The translations under genes and the position numbers were made by a program. 43,437 nucleotides of DNA, taken from contig CAMWYM010000013.1 in assembly GCA_947178475.1 (NCBI GenBank), forward strand, positions 1 through 43,437, given 5' to 3'. Under the pieces are notes generated by a model. The model worked only from the letters and a program-made list of their open reading frames with translations. It had not been told where the DNA came from and ran no database searches. This stretch comes from an uncultured Clostridium sp. GTDB lineage: Bacteria > Bacillota > Clostridia > Lachnospirales > Lachnospiraceae. The stretch's first letter is position 1; every line of letters begins with the position of its first letter. Shown piece by piece: positions 16,386 to 25,138 of this stretch.

Positions 16386-17486
16386 TCACCTTTCTGAAGA
16401 AATCTGTATTCTTTTCCCTCCAATTGTAATGTAATCAACATTGCCTGTATCTATCTGCCCTATTTCCTGAAAGGAAATAAAGCTTTCCAGCGACCAATTA
16501 TTATAATTTCCTCCGGAGGATGTCTGGCATGGAATTACCGTTCCATCCTTTAATGTTACGGAATCCACCTCCAAAAAACAATCCTCCGTATTTCCCGCCA
16601 AAGGATTTTTCCATGCCTCTATTCGGATGGATATCGGAGAAATCTCAATCTTATGGATATTACAAGTAAATTTAGTACCGTTTTTTCCCTTCATCGTCAC
16701 CCATTTATATGGATGCTTCCTAACAGTATTCGCTGCATAGCAATTTCTCCATGAAAGCTGCCATTTACCGTTACCGATTAACGTTCCCTGTTTCTCCTTA
16801 TCATCCTGATACGCATAAATATTCTCAGCAAAAATCTCTACCTCCGCCCTGTTTATTTTCTCCGTATCCATTCTATACGAGATAAAGGAAACATATCCCT
16901 GATTGTCAAAGCTATAAAATTCTCCTCCACCAGATATTATCCTCCCCCTCTTGTCACGATAGTACTCTTGAAGGTCACCAAACAAATAGTATCCATTTTC
17001 TCCAACCTCCCACGGAATATCCGTATCAAACTGTATCCACTGGGAATTTTGGTCTCCTATTAGCCTGACTGCCGTAACCGTAATACCCTCCGACACATCG
17101 CTTACGCCAATCTCTACATAGCCGCCCTCTAATTTCTCCATCACATTAGATAGTCCAAGCATCTCCGCCATCCTGATATCCCAGTCCCTCTCCTTTGCTA
17201 AAGCTGCCATCCCCATCAGCATGACAAACACAGTCATCAGAGGAATCAGCCTTCTTCCCAAAATTCTAAAGGAGCTATCCTTCCAAGACGATGACTGGTC
17301 AGACTCACTCTGAAGCTGCCTGTGAATTTTATCTGCGATCAATTTTTCTTGATTCCTTAGTCTGCTTTTTGCTGTTTTTTGCTGTTTGGCCATTCTCTGA
17401 AATTCCTTCAATGCCCTGTCCAGCGCTTCTGCCTCCTTAGCATCTATCTCCGTCATTAATTCACATAGTAAATCGTCAGTCCTCAT
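16386..17486 (-). CDS. Membrane-anchored partner of ECF sigma factor (anti-sigma-like)
   Basis: A 366-residue protein. Residues 1-75 are cytoplasmic and strongly helical and basic (EAEALDRALKEFQRMAKQQK, then QEKLIADKIHRQLQSE). One transmembrane segment lies at about 78-97 (RLIPLMTVFVMLMGMAALA), followed by a large outer region of beta-rich sequence (about 100-366). There is no zinc-binding anti-sigma motif. It overlaps the preceding sigma gene by 11 bases and has GGGGGG before its ATG, so the two are translated together. By layout it resembles the DUF4179-type partners, such as the one at 5549, though the hallmark sequence is weaker here. The role as sigma regulator is inferred from context. 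Confidence 0.65.
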   Translation of the reverse strand: MRTDDLLCELMTEIDAKEAEALDRALKEFQRMAKQQKTAKSRLRNQEKLIADKIHRQLQSESDQSSSWKDSSFRILGRRLIPLMTVFVMLMGMAALAKERDWDIRMAEMLGLSNVMEKLEGGYVEIGVSDVSEGITVTAVRLIGDQNSQWIQFDTDIPWEVGENGYYLFGDLQEYYRDKRGRIISGGGEFYSFDNQGYVSFISYRMDTEKINRAEVEIFAENIYAYQDDKEKQGTLIGNGKWQLSWRNCYAANTVRKHPYKWVTMKGKNGTKFTCNIHKIEISPISIRIEAWKNPLAGNTEDCFLEVDSVTLKDGTVIPCQTSSGGNYNNWSLESFISFQEIGQIDTGNVDYITIGGKRIQISSER

Positions 17487-18042
17487 AGCAGATAACCCCC
17501 CTTTCTATCAGCATTGCCTTTAACTTACTTTTTCCTCTATAAAGAATATTTTCGACCTTCTTTTCCGATAGTCCCATCTTCTTTGCAATCTCTTTATTCT
17601 TCATAAGCAGAAAATATTTATTGAGAAAAACCAGACTGTCCGGTTCTCCAAGCAAGCCGATTACCTCATGTAGGATTTGCCGTATTTCTTTTTTCTGTAT
17701 TTCTTCCTCCACAGAAAAATCGGAAGCGATATCTGCTCCATATTCTTCATCCAGCAGAACTGGATTATTGCAATTTTTTCGCCGAATATCAATTGCTGAA
17801 TTTCTGGCAATCGAATATATATAACTTTTCAGACTGCCTCCCTCATCCACAGAAAACTGATGACTGTTTTTCCATAGTTTAAAAAAGGTATCGGATACTG
17901 CTTCATCTACCATATCCTCGCCGTAATCCCGTAAAATTGCCCTGCATATTGTATTGACTTGCTTTCCATAAGATTGTATCGCCTTATGAATCCCTTTATC
18001 TGGATTTAGCCGAATTAAATCTATTAAGGCTTTATCTTCCAT
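17476..18042 (-). CDS. ECF-type RNA polymerase sigma factor
   Basis: A 188-residue protein. Region 2 is at about 15-85 (KQVNTICRAILRDYGEDMVDEAVSDTFFKLWKN, then LKSYIYSIARNSAIDIRRK) and region 4 is at about 125-180 (DSLVFLNKYFLLMKNKEIAKKMGLSEKKVENILYRGKSKLKAML). Start supported by AAGGATATT before the ATG. It is co-transcribed with the membrane partner at 16386. Unlike the other two sigma genes here, I found no TGTAAC-type promoter upstream; the 108 bases before it hold a TATAGT-like sequence without a good -35, so its control may differ. Confidence 0.92.
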   Translation of the reverse strand: MEDKALIDLIRLNPDKGIHKAIQSYGKQVNTICRAILRDYGEDMVDEAVSDTFFKLWKNSHQFSVDEGGSLKSYIYSIARNSAIDIRRKNCNNPVLLDEEYGADIASDFSVEEEIQKKEIRQILHEVIGLLGEPDSLVFLNKYFLLMKNKEIAKKMGLSEKKVENILYRGKSKLKAMLIERGVICYED

Positions 18043-18150
18043 AATATCCTTCTTTCCCTGATATTGATAAAAAGAATTTTCTATCTACTATACTATACGG
18101 AATTTTTACCTAAAATCACTCACAGCAAATCATATAAGATAAGGCGATTC

Positions 18151-19383
18151 TTACCTGTAACTCTCCGTGCAGATATATTCTATGTCATCCAGCTTACTGA
18201 TTTTCAATATATCATCCTTCTTTGCGATTACGGTAAAGCCATATATATTCAATCCATTTTGCTCTACATTATCCGCTATCGCATTAAAATTGTCATCACT
18301 GTCCTCCTCCATATCCATCATTTTGCAGAAGCTTTTTGCATCTGCCATATACCGAAGCATACTGACCATATGCTGTTTCATATTATCCTCCGAAACAACC
18401 CAGTCCTGTTCCTTTCCTGTTGTTTCATCCATGCTATACTGCGTAAGAAGCGGATATTTTTCTCTGTCATATGAAAGATATCCGGCACTTGCACTATATA
18501 TGAATCCAATATTCTCATTAGCGAAATACTCGGTTTCATCATACATCTCATCATATTGGATATTTTTTTGACAAATTATGCACCAGTTCGGATCTATATC
18601 ATTTGCCTTAACCCATGTAACAAAATCATCATATCCCATAACTTTATCCAGTGTCACATACGCAATATAATAATCCCCATCGTCCAAATGATACAACTCA
18701 TCCCATGCATACTTTTTTTCTCCCGCCATTCCCTCTCCCAAAAAAAAGTCGTTTACAACATTTTCAGCGGGAATAAAGGTATTACTCACCGGTTTTTTAA
18801 GCAAATCTGCATCATAAAGTATCATTTTACCTTTATTCACTGTTCCTGCCACATTATGAAAGGTTCCTGTCCTACTAAACTCTTGAAAAACCGTGATATC
18901 ATATTTTCCATTTCCATTTCCAATCACTTCAACATCTTCCCTGTAGGTCCCGGGTAAAAATAATTCCGAGTACACTGCCAAATCCAATGAAAGGCGGTTC
19001 GTTGTTATACCATTTTCTGTAACCCCTGTAATCTCCGACGGATCATAGTAAAATAAATCTATAATTTGCGGCAGTGCAAAAATAATAAAACATACCACAA
19101 ATAAAACCACTGCTCCCACAATCACTCCTGCCTTAATAAAGGTTTTCCGGATCGCAGCTTGAATCATCCGTGTGAATTTTTCAGACTCCTCATCCATATC
19201 CTCCGCAATACCACTGTTCTCAAAATCACCACTTTTCAAATCAGAAAATATAGGCACTTCATCCCGGTCAAATAAATATTCACTGATGGCATCCTGACGT
19301 TCAATATCCGCTTCCACCTTCTTCTTTTGAGCCTCCTCTAATTCTTGCGTTTTATATTTTTCAATTAATTCATAATATGTCAT
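18151..19383 (-). CDS. Anti-sigma factor, Sigma_reg_N/Sigma_reg_C type
   Basis: A 410-residue protein. The N-terminal cytoplasmic part begins MTYYELIEKYKTQELEEAQ and continues KKVEADIERQDAISEYLFD, the pattern of the sigma-regulator N-terminal domain. A transmembrane segment lies at about 86-111 (AGVIVGAVVLFVVCFIIFALPQI). The outer region (about 115-410) matches the style of the sigma-regulator C-terminal domain (VTLDKVMGYDDFVTWVKAND, then EDNMKQHMVSMLRYMADAKSF near the end). The protein should hold the co-encoded sigma factor at the membrane. It overlaps the sigma gene at 19370 by 14 bases. Confidence 0.85.
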   Translation of the reverse strand: MTYYELIEKYKTQELEEAQKKKVEADIERQDAISEYLFDRDEVPIFSDLKSGDFENSGIAEDMDEESEKFTRMIQAAIRKTFIKAGVIVGAVVLFVVCFIIFALPQIIDLFYYDPSEITGVTENGITTNRLSLDLAVYSELFLPGTYREDVEVIGNGNGKYDITVFQEFSRTGTFHNVAGTVNKGKMILYDADLLKKPVSNTFIPAENVVNDFFLGEGMAGEKKYAWDELYHLDDGDYYIAYVTLDKVMGYDDFVTWVKANDIDPNWCIICQKNIQYDEMYDETEYFANENIGFIYSASAGYLSYDREKYPLLTQYSMDETTGKEQDWVVSEDNMKQHMVSMLRYMADAKSFCKMMDMEEDSDDNFNAIADNVEQNGLNIYGFTVIAKKDDILKISKLDDIEYICTESYR

Positions 19384-19876
19384 AACCCTTTGCCTCCATA
19401 TATTCTCTTAATTCCCTTTTTCCACGATATGCCAGCACCCGGACATTTTCCGGGGAAAGCTTAAGAAGTCCTGCAATCTCCCTTTGTGATAACCCACCGT
19501 AATACTGCAGCGTAAGTATCTCCCGCTTTTGTTCCCCGATATGCTGCAATGCCTGATACAATAGCCTTCGTCGTTCATCTACAAGCAGCCGGTTTAACAT
19601 CCTTTCGCTCTGCTCGTCATATATCGTATCACCGATTCCCTCTAAGGGAACATTCCGCTGTTCTTTGCTTCTATAATTAAAGTATAGATTTCTGGCTACC
19701 ATATATAGCCATGCCCGCATATTGGTATGCCCATCTTTTAAGGACAACAACGCCTTTAGAAACGTCTCCTGCATTAAATCCTCTGCAACCTCCCGGTTCT
19801 TACAGAGGGAAAACAGATACAGATAGATTTCTTTTTCATACTTCATATAGAGCTGTCGTAATACCTCCGTTTTCAT
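19370..19876 (-). CDS. ECF-type RNA polymerase sigma factor
   Basis: A 168-residue protein. Region 2 is at about 8-75 (YMKYEKEIYLYLFSLCKNREVAEDLMQETFLKALLSL, then MRAWLYMVARNLYFNYRSK) and region 4 at about 108-160 (REILTLQYYGGLSQREIAGLLKLSPENVRVLAYRGKRELREYM). AAGGAGG lies before the ATG. It heads a sigma/anti-sigma operon. The upstream TGTAAC-containing promoter (19918-19942) suggests it drives its own synthesis. Its regulon is not visible, though a matching 12-base piece occurs upstream of the 3D-domain gene. Confidence 0.93.
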   Translation of the reverse strand: MKTEVLRQLYMKYEKEIYLYLFSLCKNREVAEDLMQETFLKALLSLKDGHTNMRAWLYMVARNLYFNYRSKEQRNVPLEGIGDTIYDEQSERMLNRLLVDERRRLLYQALQHIGEQKREILTLQYYGGLSQREIAGLLKLSPENVRVLAYRGKRELREYMEAKGYDIL

Positions 19877-19917
19877 ATCTGCCTCCTTCCTTTTTCTGAA
19901 ACGTTTCTACAAATAAA

Positions 19918-19942
19918 ACAATGAGGGCGGCAAAATGTTACA
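19918..19942 (-). promoter_or_regulatory. Probable ECF autoregulated promoter
   Basis: Minus-strand TGTAAC (19942-19937), followed by ATTTTGCCGCC and CTCATTGT (19925-19918) then TTTAT. The TGTAAC core matches the element at 7385-7390 upstream of the first sigma gene; at the same 17-base spacing the -10 region would be GTTTTATT. Predicted leader is about 35-45 bases. Confidence 0.5.
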
Positions 19943-19967
19943 TTTTTTTTAAACAAGAAAAAAATCA

Positions 19968-21314
19968 TCAACCTTCCTTGCGACCGTTGGTGACATTTAC
20001 AACAGCAAAATAGTACCAGACTCCCACCACATCTGCTAAAAACCAGCCAATGGGAATTGCTGCCCAAATTCCAATCACACCGATAAAAGAAATACCGGAG
20101 AGTACATATGCCAGCACCACTCTGGTTCCTAAAGAACAGACAGTAAGAATCACAGACATTCCCGGCTTTTCCACAGCACGGTAATAGCCATATAGCATGA
20201 ATAAAAGTCCGATACCAAAATAGAAGGCTGCTTCAATCCGCAGATAACCCACACCAGTCTGAATAACAGCCTTATTTCCTGCATCAATGAAAATCCCCAT
20301 CAACGGTTTTGCGAAGAGACAGACCAGTGAGCTGATTATCATACAGAATACAAATACACAGAGAACGGAGCTTTTGATTCCCTTCCAAATCCGCTCCTTT
20401 TTGCCTGCACCATGGTTTTGTGCCACAAAGGTTGAAAAAGCATTTCCAAAATCCTGTACCGGCATATAAGCCAGCGTATCAATCTTTACTGCCGCCGCAA
20501 ATGCTGCCATCACCACTGTTCCAAAGCTGTTCACCAACCCCTGTATCATCAAAATCCCAAAATTCATCACTGACTGCTGCAGACAGGTCAGAAAGGAAAG
20601 TCCAAAAATCTCCTTTAAAATGTCCGCATTCCACTTCATATGCTGACGCTTTACCCGAAGCTTAGGAAAACAGATATAAGAATACACAGCAAGTCCGATT
20701 CCTGACACAAACTGGGAAATAACCGTTGCTGCTGCCGCTCCCTGAACACCCCATTTATACACCACGACAAAAAGAATATCCAACAGGATATTCAGCACCA
20801 CAGATATACAAAGAAACAACAGGGGCACCGCAGAATTTCCGATTGCCCGTAGCAGACTGGCAAAGAAATTATAAAGAAAAACAGCCGTCATCCCAGTAAA
20901 AATGCAGACCAGATACTCCTTCATTAATTCCTGTATTTCCATCGGAACCTGCAAAGCTTGAATAATCCAGTTGACTGCAGCAAAAACGGCAATATTTAAA
21001 ACAACGGTAAGTAATCCGATTAATATAAAGGATTGAAATATCCCCTTAACCAGACTCTCACCGTCCTTTCTGCCAAATTGGATAGCAAAATAAGCACTAC
21101 TCCCCATGCAAAGACCTATCAATATAGAGGTCAGAAATGTCATCAGCGTATAGGAAGCCCCCACAGCCGCCAATGCCTCTTGTCCAAGAAACCGCCCCAC
21201 CACAAATGTATCCACTACATTGTATAACTGCTGTAATACATTGCCCAGCATAAGGGGAAATGCAAATTTTAATAATTTAATTGTGATGTTTCCTGTTGTC
21301 AAATCACCGTTCAT
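19968..21314 (-). CDS. MATE family efflux transporter
   Basis: A 448-residue protein with twelve hydrophobic segments in two homologous halves. MATE hallmarks include PLMLGNVLQQLYNVVDTFVVG near the N-terminus, ALAAVGASYTLMTFLTSILIG, and in the second half VMAAFAAAVKIDTLAYMPVQDFGNAFSTFVAQNHGAGK. These pumps use a sodium or proton gradient to expel cationic drugs or metabolites. The gene follows the EAL phosphodiesterase by 19 bases and is probably co-transcribed; the site before the ATG is weak (AAGTAAG), so coupling is likely. Substrate unknown. Confidence 0.95.
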   Translation of the reverse strand: MNGDLTTGNITIKLLKFAFPLMLGNVLQQLYNVVDTFVVGRFLGQEALAAVGASYTLMTFLTSILIGLCMGSSAYFAIQFGRKDGESLVKGIFQSFILIGLLTVVLNIAVFAAVNWIIQALQVPMEIQELMKEYLVCIFTGMTAVFLYNFFASLLRAIGNSAVPLLFLCISVVLNILLDILFVVVYKWGVQGAAAATVISQFVSGIGLAVYSYICFPKLRVKRQHMKWNADILKEIFGLSFLTCLQQSVMNFGILMIQGLVNSFGTVVMAAFAAAVKIDTLAYMPVQDFGNAFSTFVAQNHGAGKKERIWKGIKSSVLCVFVFCMIISSLVCLFAKPLMGIFIDAGNKAVIQTGVGYLRIEAAFYFGIGLLFMLYGYYRAVEKPGMSVILTVCSLGTRVVLAYVLSGISFIGVIGIWAAIPIGWFLADVVGVWYYFAVVNVTNGRKEG

Positions 21315-21333
21315 CTTACTTAGTATTTCAAAA

Positions 21334-23082
21334 TCACTTTCCGTTCTGTTTCTTTAACTGAGCAAAAAATTCATCCTCCGGCATTGGTTTTGCATAGAAA
21401 TAGCCCTGTACCTGATCACATCCAATATTTTTCAACAGCTCAATCTGGTCCTCTGTCTCTACACCCTCTGCCAAAAGACCCAAATCCAGCCTGTCAGCCA
21501 TGGAAGCCACCTGCTCCAGAATTAATCTGCCCTTACCCGACACCAGCATGTTTTCCATGAACTTTCTATCCAGCTTTATGACATCAAACGGGGTCTCCAA
21601 CAAAATATTCAAGGAAGAATAACCGCTTCCAAAATCGTCCATTAAAAGAGTAAAGCCCTCCTCCTTTAACTGCAGTGCCTTCAGACTGACCTGCTGTCCA
21701 TCTGCAGTTTCTGTTATTTCCAGTTCCAGTAGCTCCTTCGGAATCCCGCTGCGCTCTATCATATCAGAAAGCTTATATATGCATTCATCATCCAACAAAT
21801 GGACTCTTGACATATTAACAGATACCGGGCAGTCGGTAATCCCCACATCAACACATTTTTTGATAAAACGGCACGCTTCTTCCCATATGTAATAATCCAC
21901 CCGTTTTACAAAACCGTTTTCTTCAATAACCGGAATAAACTCATTAGGATAAATCATTCCTCTCTCCGGATGATTCCACCTCACAAGTGCCTCCGCACCA
22001 ATAATTTTATTTTGTGCAATACTATACTTAGGCTGCAGATACATCAAAAACTGCCTCTCTGCAATGGCTGCCTGCATATTCTCCTCGATAAACTTTCTGT
22101 TGTAGAGATTTTCCTTAAACTGTTCCCTATAAAAAAGAATATTTACCAATATATTGTTCTTTATAGACTTTCTCGCCATGGCAGCCCGGTCCTCCATCTG
22201 CCTAAGCTCCATCTCCTTATCCTCCACAGTATATACACCATAAGACATTTGCAGCTTCACCTGCTTAAACTTTCTGATTTTGGCATCTAAGTGATGGATA
22301 AATTCCAGCAGCTGTTCTTCTCTGTCATATTCGGTCACCACCATAAAAACATCACTTCTAAGGTTGATAAAATACTGCTTTTCATTGCAGCATTCCTTTA
22401 ACTGGTTCTTGATAAAGTCCAAAACCTCATCCCCGAATTTTTCTCCATATAAATCGTTCACTATCTTAAATTTGCGGATATCAAACTGAATAAATGCCAC
22501 ACTTCTGGAAGTGGAATACAAAAGATTATTGACATTTCTCCTGAATCGTTTGAGCCTGCTCATATTTTTTAGTACGCTGTGCATCTCGTCAGTTTCCGGT
22601 ATATCCTCTAATGCCATGGCATCCTCAGCTATATCCTTTAAATGCTCTGCCAGCATGTCCTCCAAAATATCAATACTGATATCAAGCGCTGTAGGGCATT
22701 TCTGCAAAATCAATCCGTCCTGACGGATAACCGCCATTTCCTCCGGTTTGGAAATATCCTTTCCGAGAATATCCCGGCAATAAACATTTCCGTTCATCTT
22801 CTCTGTAAATCGATGAATAAATTCATCTGTCTTCTTATTGCCGTACATCTCCAATTCCCTGTCCTGAGCATCATAAAAGCCCAATGCCATTCCCAGCACC
22901 AGCATCGAAGCAGTAATACAGCCACAGGTTCCACCCTGACGCATTCCCCCTCCGAAACATGTACTAATTTTAAATGCTGTCTTTAAATCTAATCCAAAAT
23001 CACCTGCAAATGCGCCAAAAAGTGCCTGCGAGCAATGATATTTCTGATGTAACAGCTGATATGCCTTCTCTTTATGAGTCAT
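21334..23082 (-). CDS. C_GCAxxG_C_C redox-type domain fused to degenerate GGDEF and active-looking EAL
   Basis: A 582-residue protein. Residues 1-145 match the C_GCAxxG_C_C family: C17 in YHCSQALFGAF, C42 in TCFGGGMRQG, C53 and C55 in GTCGCITASMLVLG, C102 in YCRDILG and C129 in KCPTALDI. Residues of about 190-310 are a GGDEF fold (FDIRKFKIVNDLYGEKFGDEV), but the active site reads RSDVF (242-246) in place of GGDEF, so no cyclase activity is expected. The EAL domain (about 335-575) keeps the key residues: E364 in EALVRW, N423, E455, D482/D483 in DDFGSGYSS, K503, E539, E542 and Q559. It should hydrolyse cyclic-di-GMP, perhaps under redox or metal control through the cysteine domain (inference). 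AAAGGAGG precedes the ATG. The downstream MATE gene is 19 bases away. Confidence 0.9.
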   Translation of the reverse strand: MTHKEKAYQLLHQKYHCSQALFGAFAGDFGLDLKTAFKISTCFGGGMRQGGTCGCITASMLVLGMALGFYDAQDRELEMYGNKKTDEFIHRFTEKMNGNVYCRDILGKDISKPEEMAVIRQDGLILQKCPTALDISIDILEDMLAEHLKDIAEDAMALEDIPETDEMHSVLKNMSRLKRFRRNVNNLLYSTSRSVAFIQFDIRKFKIVNDLYGEKFGDEVLDFIKNQLKECCNEKQYFINLRSDVFMVVTEYDREEQLLEFIHHLDAKIRKFKQVKLQMSYGVYTVEDKEMELRQMEDRAAMARKSIKNNILVNILFYREQFKENLYNRKFIEENMQAAIAERQFLMYLQPKYSIAQNKIIGAEALVRWNHPERGMIYPNEFIPVIEENGFVKRVDYYIWEEACRFIKKCVDVGITDCPVSVNMSRVHLLDDECIYKLSDMIERSGIPKELLELEITETADGQQVSLKALQLKEEGFTLLMDDFGSGYSSLNILLETPFDVIKLDRKFMENMLVSGKGRLILEQVASMADRLDLGLLAEGVETEDQIELLKNIGCDQVQGYFYAKPMPEDEFFAQLKKQNGK

Positions 23083-23210
23083 AGGAAACCTCCTTTTCTC
23101 TGCTTATAAAATCTCTTTATATACTATATACCATTTTATCTCTATTGGGAAGAGGATAAAATAAACTTTCTCCCTGTTAAGGTCAAAAGACTGCTTACGT
23201 TCCTCCATGC

Positions 23211-23257
23211 AAAAAAATTCCTGCCTGTAACAAAAGTATCCTTATCACAGACAGGAA
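23211..23257 (-). terminator. Intrinsic terminator after the phospholipase C-like gene
   Basis: TTCCTGCCTGT (23218-23228) pairs with ACAGACAGGAA (23247-23257) with one non-Watson-Crick position. On the minus strand the hairpin is followed by a seven-T run (23217-23211). It lies about 50 bases after the stop of the gene at 23309. Confidence 0.8.
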
Positions 23258-23308
23258 TAAAACGACAACTCTCAGTTTCCGCCTCCTATTTTATTTGCCC
23301 GTATATTT

Positions 23309-23929
23309 TTACCGCACAGTTGCATATACCCTTCCTGACTCCATGGACAGCATGCATACATGAAAAATCGCCATTACCGCCTTAGAACATACACCCACAA
23401 TATATTTGCAGTCCTCTTCCACAGAATGTGTACCTCTTCTGATATAATTTCTGTGTTCCTCTTTAAGAAATTTGCAAATATCCGATACACTCTTAAAGCG
23501 TTCCATATCCTCAAGCTCTATACTTGCCTTCCATTTCTTTAAATCCTTCTCGCGAATCCCCCTGATGTACGAACGCAGCTTATGCTTTAGCTGTCCCTCA
23601 TATATGCAGTGCTGTTTCATATTCCCCATATACTCCTTATTATGAGGATAGGTAAAATAGTCCGCAATATAGTGAACCACCTCTCCAAGCTTTGTAAAAT
23701 ACATCGTTGACAAATCATCTAAATTGCTGTATCCCTGTGTCAGTTTTTCAATTCCTCTCTCCACCAAATCAAAGGTTTCTGTAATCTCATGCCTCTTTGT
23801 CAGAAAAGAAGGTTTGCAATCTGGTAAAATACTCCCAATGTAAAATGCTTTCTTATGCTTGTCAAAATTCTGCATACCAGAAATATTCACGATATGTCTG
23901 GCCAATGAAATATGTGATTTTTTACGCAT
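23309..23929 (-). CDS. Zinc-dependent phospholipase C-like protein
   Basis: A 206-residue protein from the ATG at 23929, which is preceded by AGGAGGCTGTT; the longer frame from 23947 has no such site. The metal-ligand pattern of the zinc-dependent phospholipase C fold is present: H12 in LARHIVNI, D37 in GSILPDCKPS, H47 in TKRHEITE, H86 and D90 in VVHYIADYF, H96 in YPHNKEY. There is no signal peptide, unlike secreted phospholipases, so this belongs to the intracellular or uncharacterised branch common in Clostridia. Substrate unknown. It appears to be a single-gene unit ended by the terminator at 23211-23257. Confidence 0.8.
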   Translation of the reverse strand: MRKKSHISLARHIVNISGMQNFDKHKKAFYIGSILPDCKPSFLTKRHEITETFDLVERGIEKLTQGYSNLDDLSTMYFTKLGEVVHYIADYFTYPHNKEYMGNMKQHCIYEGQLKHKLRSYIRGIREKDLKKWKASIELEDMERFKSVSDICKFLKEEHRNYIRRGTHSVEEDCKYIVGVCSKAVMAIFHVCMLSMESGRVYATVR

Positions 23930-24046
23930 AACAGCCTCCTGTCCCAATACTTGTCCTTCATTGCTACTCGTTTATTATAAGCTTATTGTTTACAAATAAC
24001 AATGTAAATACCTACAAATATATTTGGTAATAGTTGCTATTTACAT

Positions 24047-25078
24047 TTAATGTACAAAGGTGAGCACAAACCACGTATAACTTCCCTCTTCACTCTTTAC
24101 ATGTATACTTCCACCCATTCCCTCTACAATGGATTTTGTCAAAGAAAGTCCAATCCCCACACTGTTGGGATTGACCTCCTGGTGAACCCTGTAAAATCGT
24201 TTAAATATGTTGGGAATTTCTTTCTCCGGTATTCCTGGTCCTTCATCCTTTATACTAATCCGGGTATAAACTGCCGTCTGCTCTGCCTCTATCCATATAG
24301 GTTTTCCGTCGCCAGAATAATCTGATGCATTTTTTAACAAATTGATAATAGCCTCCACCAGCCAGTCTCCGTCACAGACAAGAGAAATGTTTTCCATACA
24401 GTCCAGCTGCAAAGTCTGTCTCCTCTCCTGCACGAGAAACTGCACGCCTTCAGCCGCCTGCATAAGCAGCGGTCTCAATTGATTATCTCTTCGCTCAAAC
24501 TGAATGGCACCCGCCTCAATGCGTGCCAGCTTCAGCATGGATAAAACCATCCATTCCATCCGGCTCAGCTGATTAGCCGTTTCCGTTAATATCTGCTTTC
24601 TCTTTTCTGGTTCCTTTACCTTATCCTCCTGAAGCAAATCAACAAATACATTCAACGAAGCCAGCGGCGTCTTTAACTGATGAGAGATATCCGAAATAAT
24701 GTCTCTTAGAAAGATTTTTTCCTCCATTTCCCGATTTCTGCTCTGCTTTAGCACATGTAACATCTTATAAAAATTACTATAAAGAATACCAATTGTCCCC
24801 TCACGATATTCTTCTGAGGGAGGCTCTTCATCCTTCTCTATCACATCGGTCATCAGGACAGAAACATTTTCTATCTCTTCATATACCTTATTGAGTCTGC
24901 GATAGCAAATCAAGTAAATCCCAAACGTAAATACCACAACTATACCGATTAGCTCTACTGTTCTCCTCGTAAATTTACCCCAGACATTCAAGGTCCATAT
25001 CATCACAATAACCAAAAACAAAAATGCCATAATAAAATATATTACCCGAAATCTGCTCCGTTCATAACTGCTTCTCAT
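24047..25078 (-). CDS. Sensor histidine kinase
   Basis: A 343-residue kinase. Two transmembrane segments lie close together at about 12-33 and 41-58 with only a short loop between, the intramembrane-sensing layout. A linker (HAMP-like, 60-120) leads to the H-box IISDISHQLKTPLASLNVF with H133. The N-box is IINLLKNASDYS, the G-boxes are DEGPGIPE and SVGIGLSLTKSI. It follows the response regulator gene at 25139 by 60 bases on the same strand and has GGAGATGATGAT before the ATG. No transporter gene is adjacent, so the signal is not obvious from context. Confidence 0.92.
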   Translation of the reverse strand: MRSSYERSRFRVIYFIMAFLFLVIVMIWTLNVWGKFTRRTVELIGIVVVFTFGIYLICYRRLNKVYEEIENVSVLMTDVIEKDEEPPSEEYREGTIGILYSNFYKMLHVLKQSRNREMEEKIFLRDIISDISHQLKTPLASLNVFVDLLQEDKVKEPEKRKQILTETANQLSRMEWMVLSMLKLARIEAGAIQFERRDNQLRPLLMQAAEGVQFLVQERRQTLQLDCMENISLVCDGDWLVEAIINLLKNASDYSGDGKPIWIEAEQTAVYTRISIKDEGPGIPEKEIPNIFKRFYRVHQEVNPNSVGIGLSLTKSIVEGMGGSIHVKSEEGSYTWFVLTFVH

Positions 25079-25138
25079 ATCATCATCTCCATTGCCGCAA
25101 CTGATTTTGAATTACAAGGATTATCTGTTTATTAGTTC

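Noticed and set aside
18043-18150. ECF-type autoregulated promoter before the sigma gene at 18042
   Set aside because: No TGTAAC or AAC-type -35 is found at a fitting distance from a -10; only TATAGT-like strings without a partner.
21334-23082. Bifunctional diguanylate cyclase/phosphodiesterase
   Set aside because: The cyclase active site is RSDVF rather than GGDEF; the FGDE seen earlier in the domain is the ordinary GDxVL helix start.
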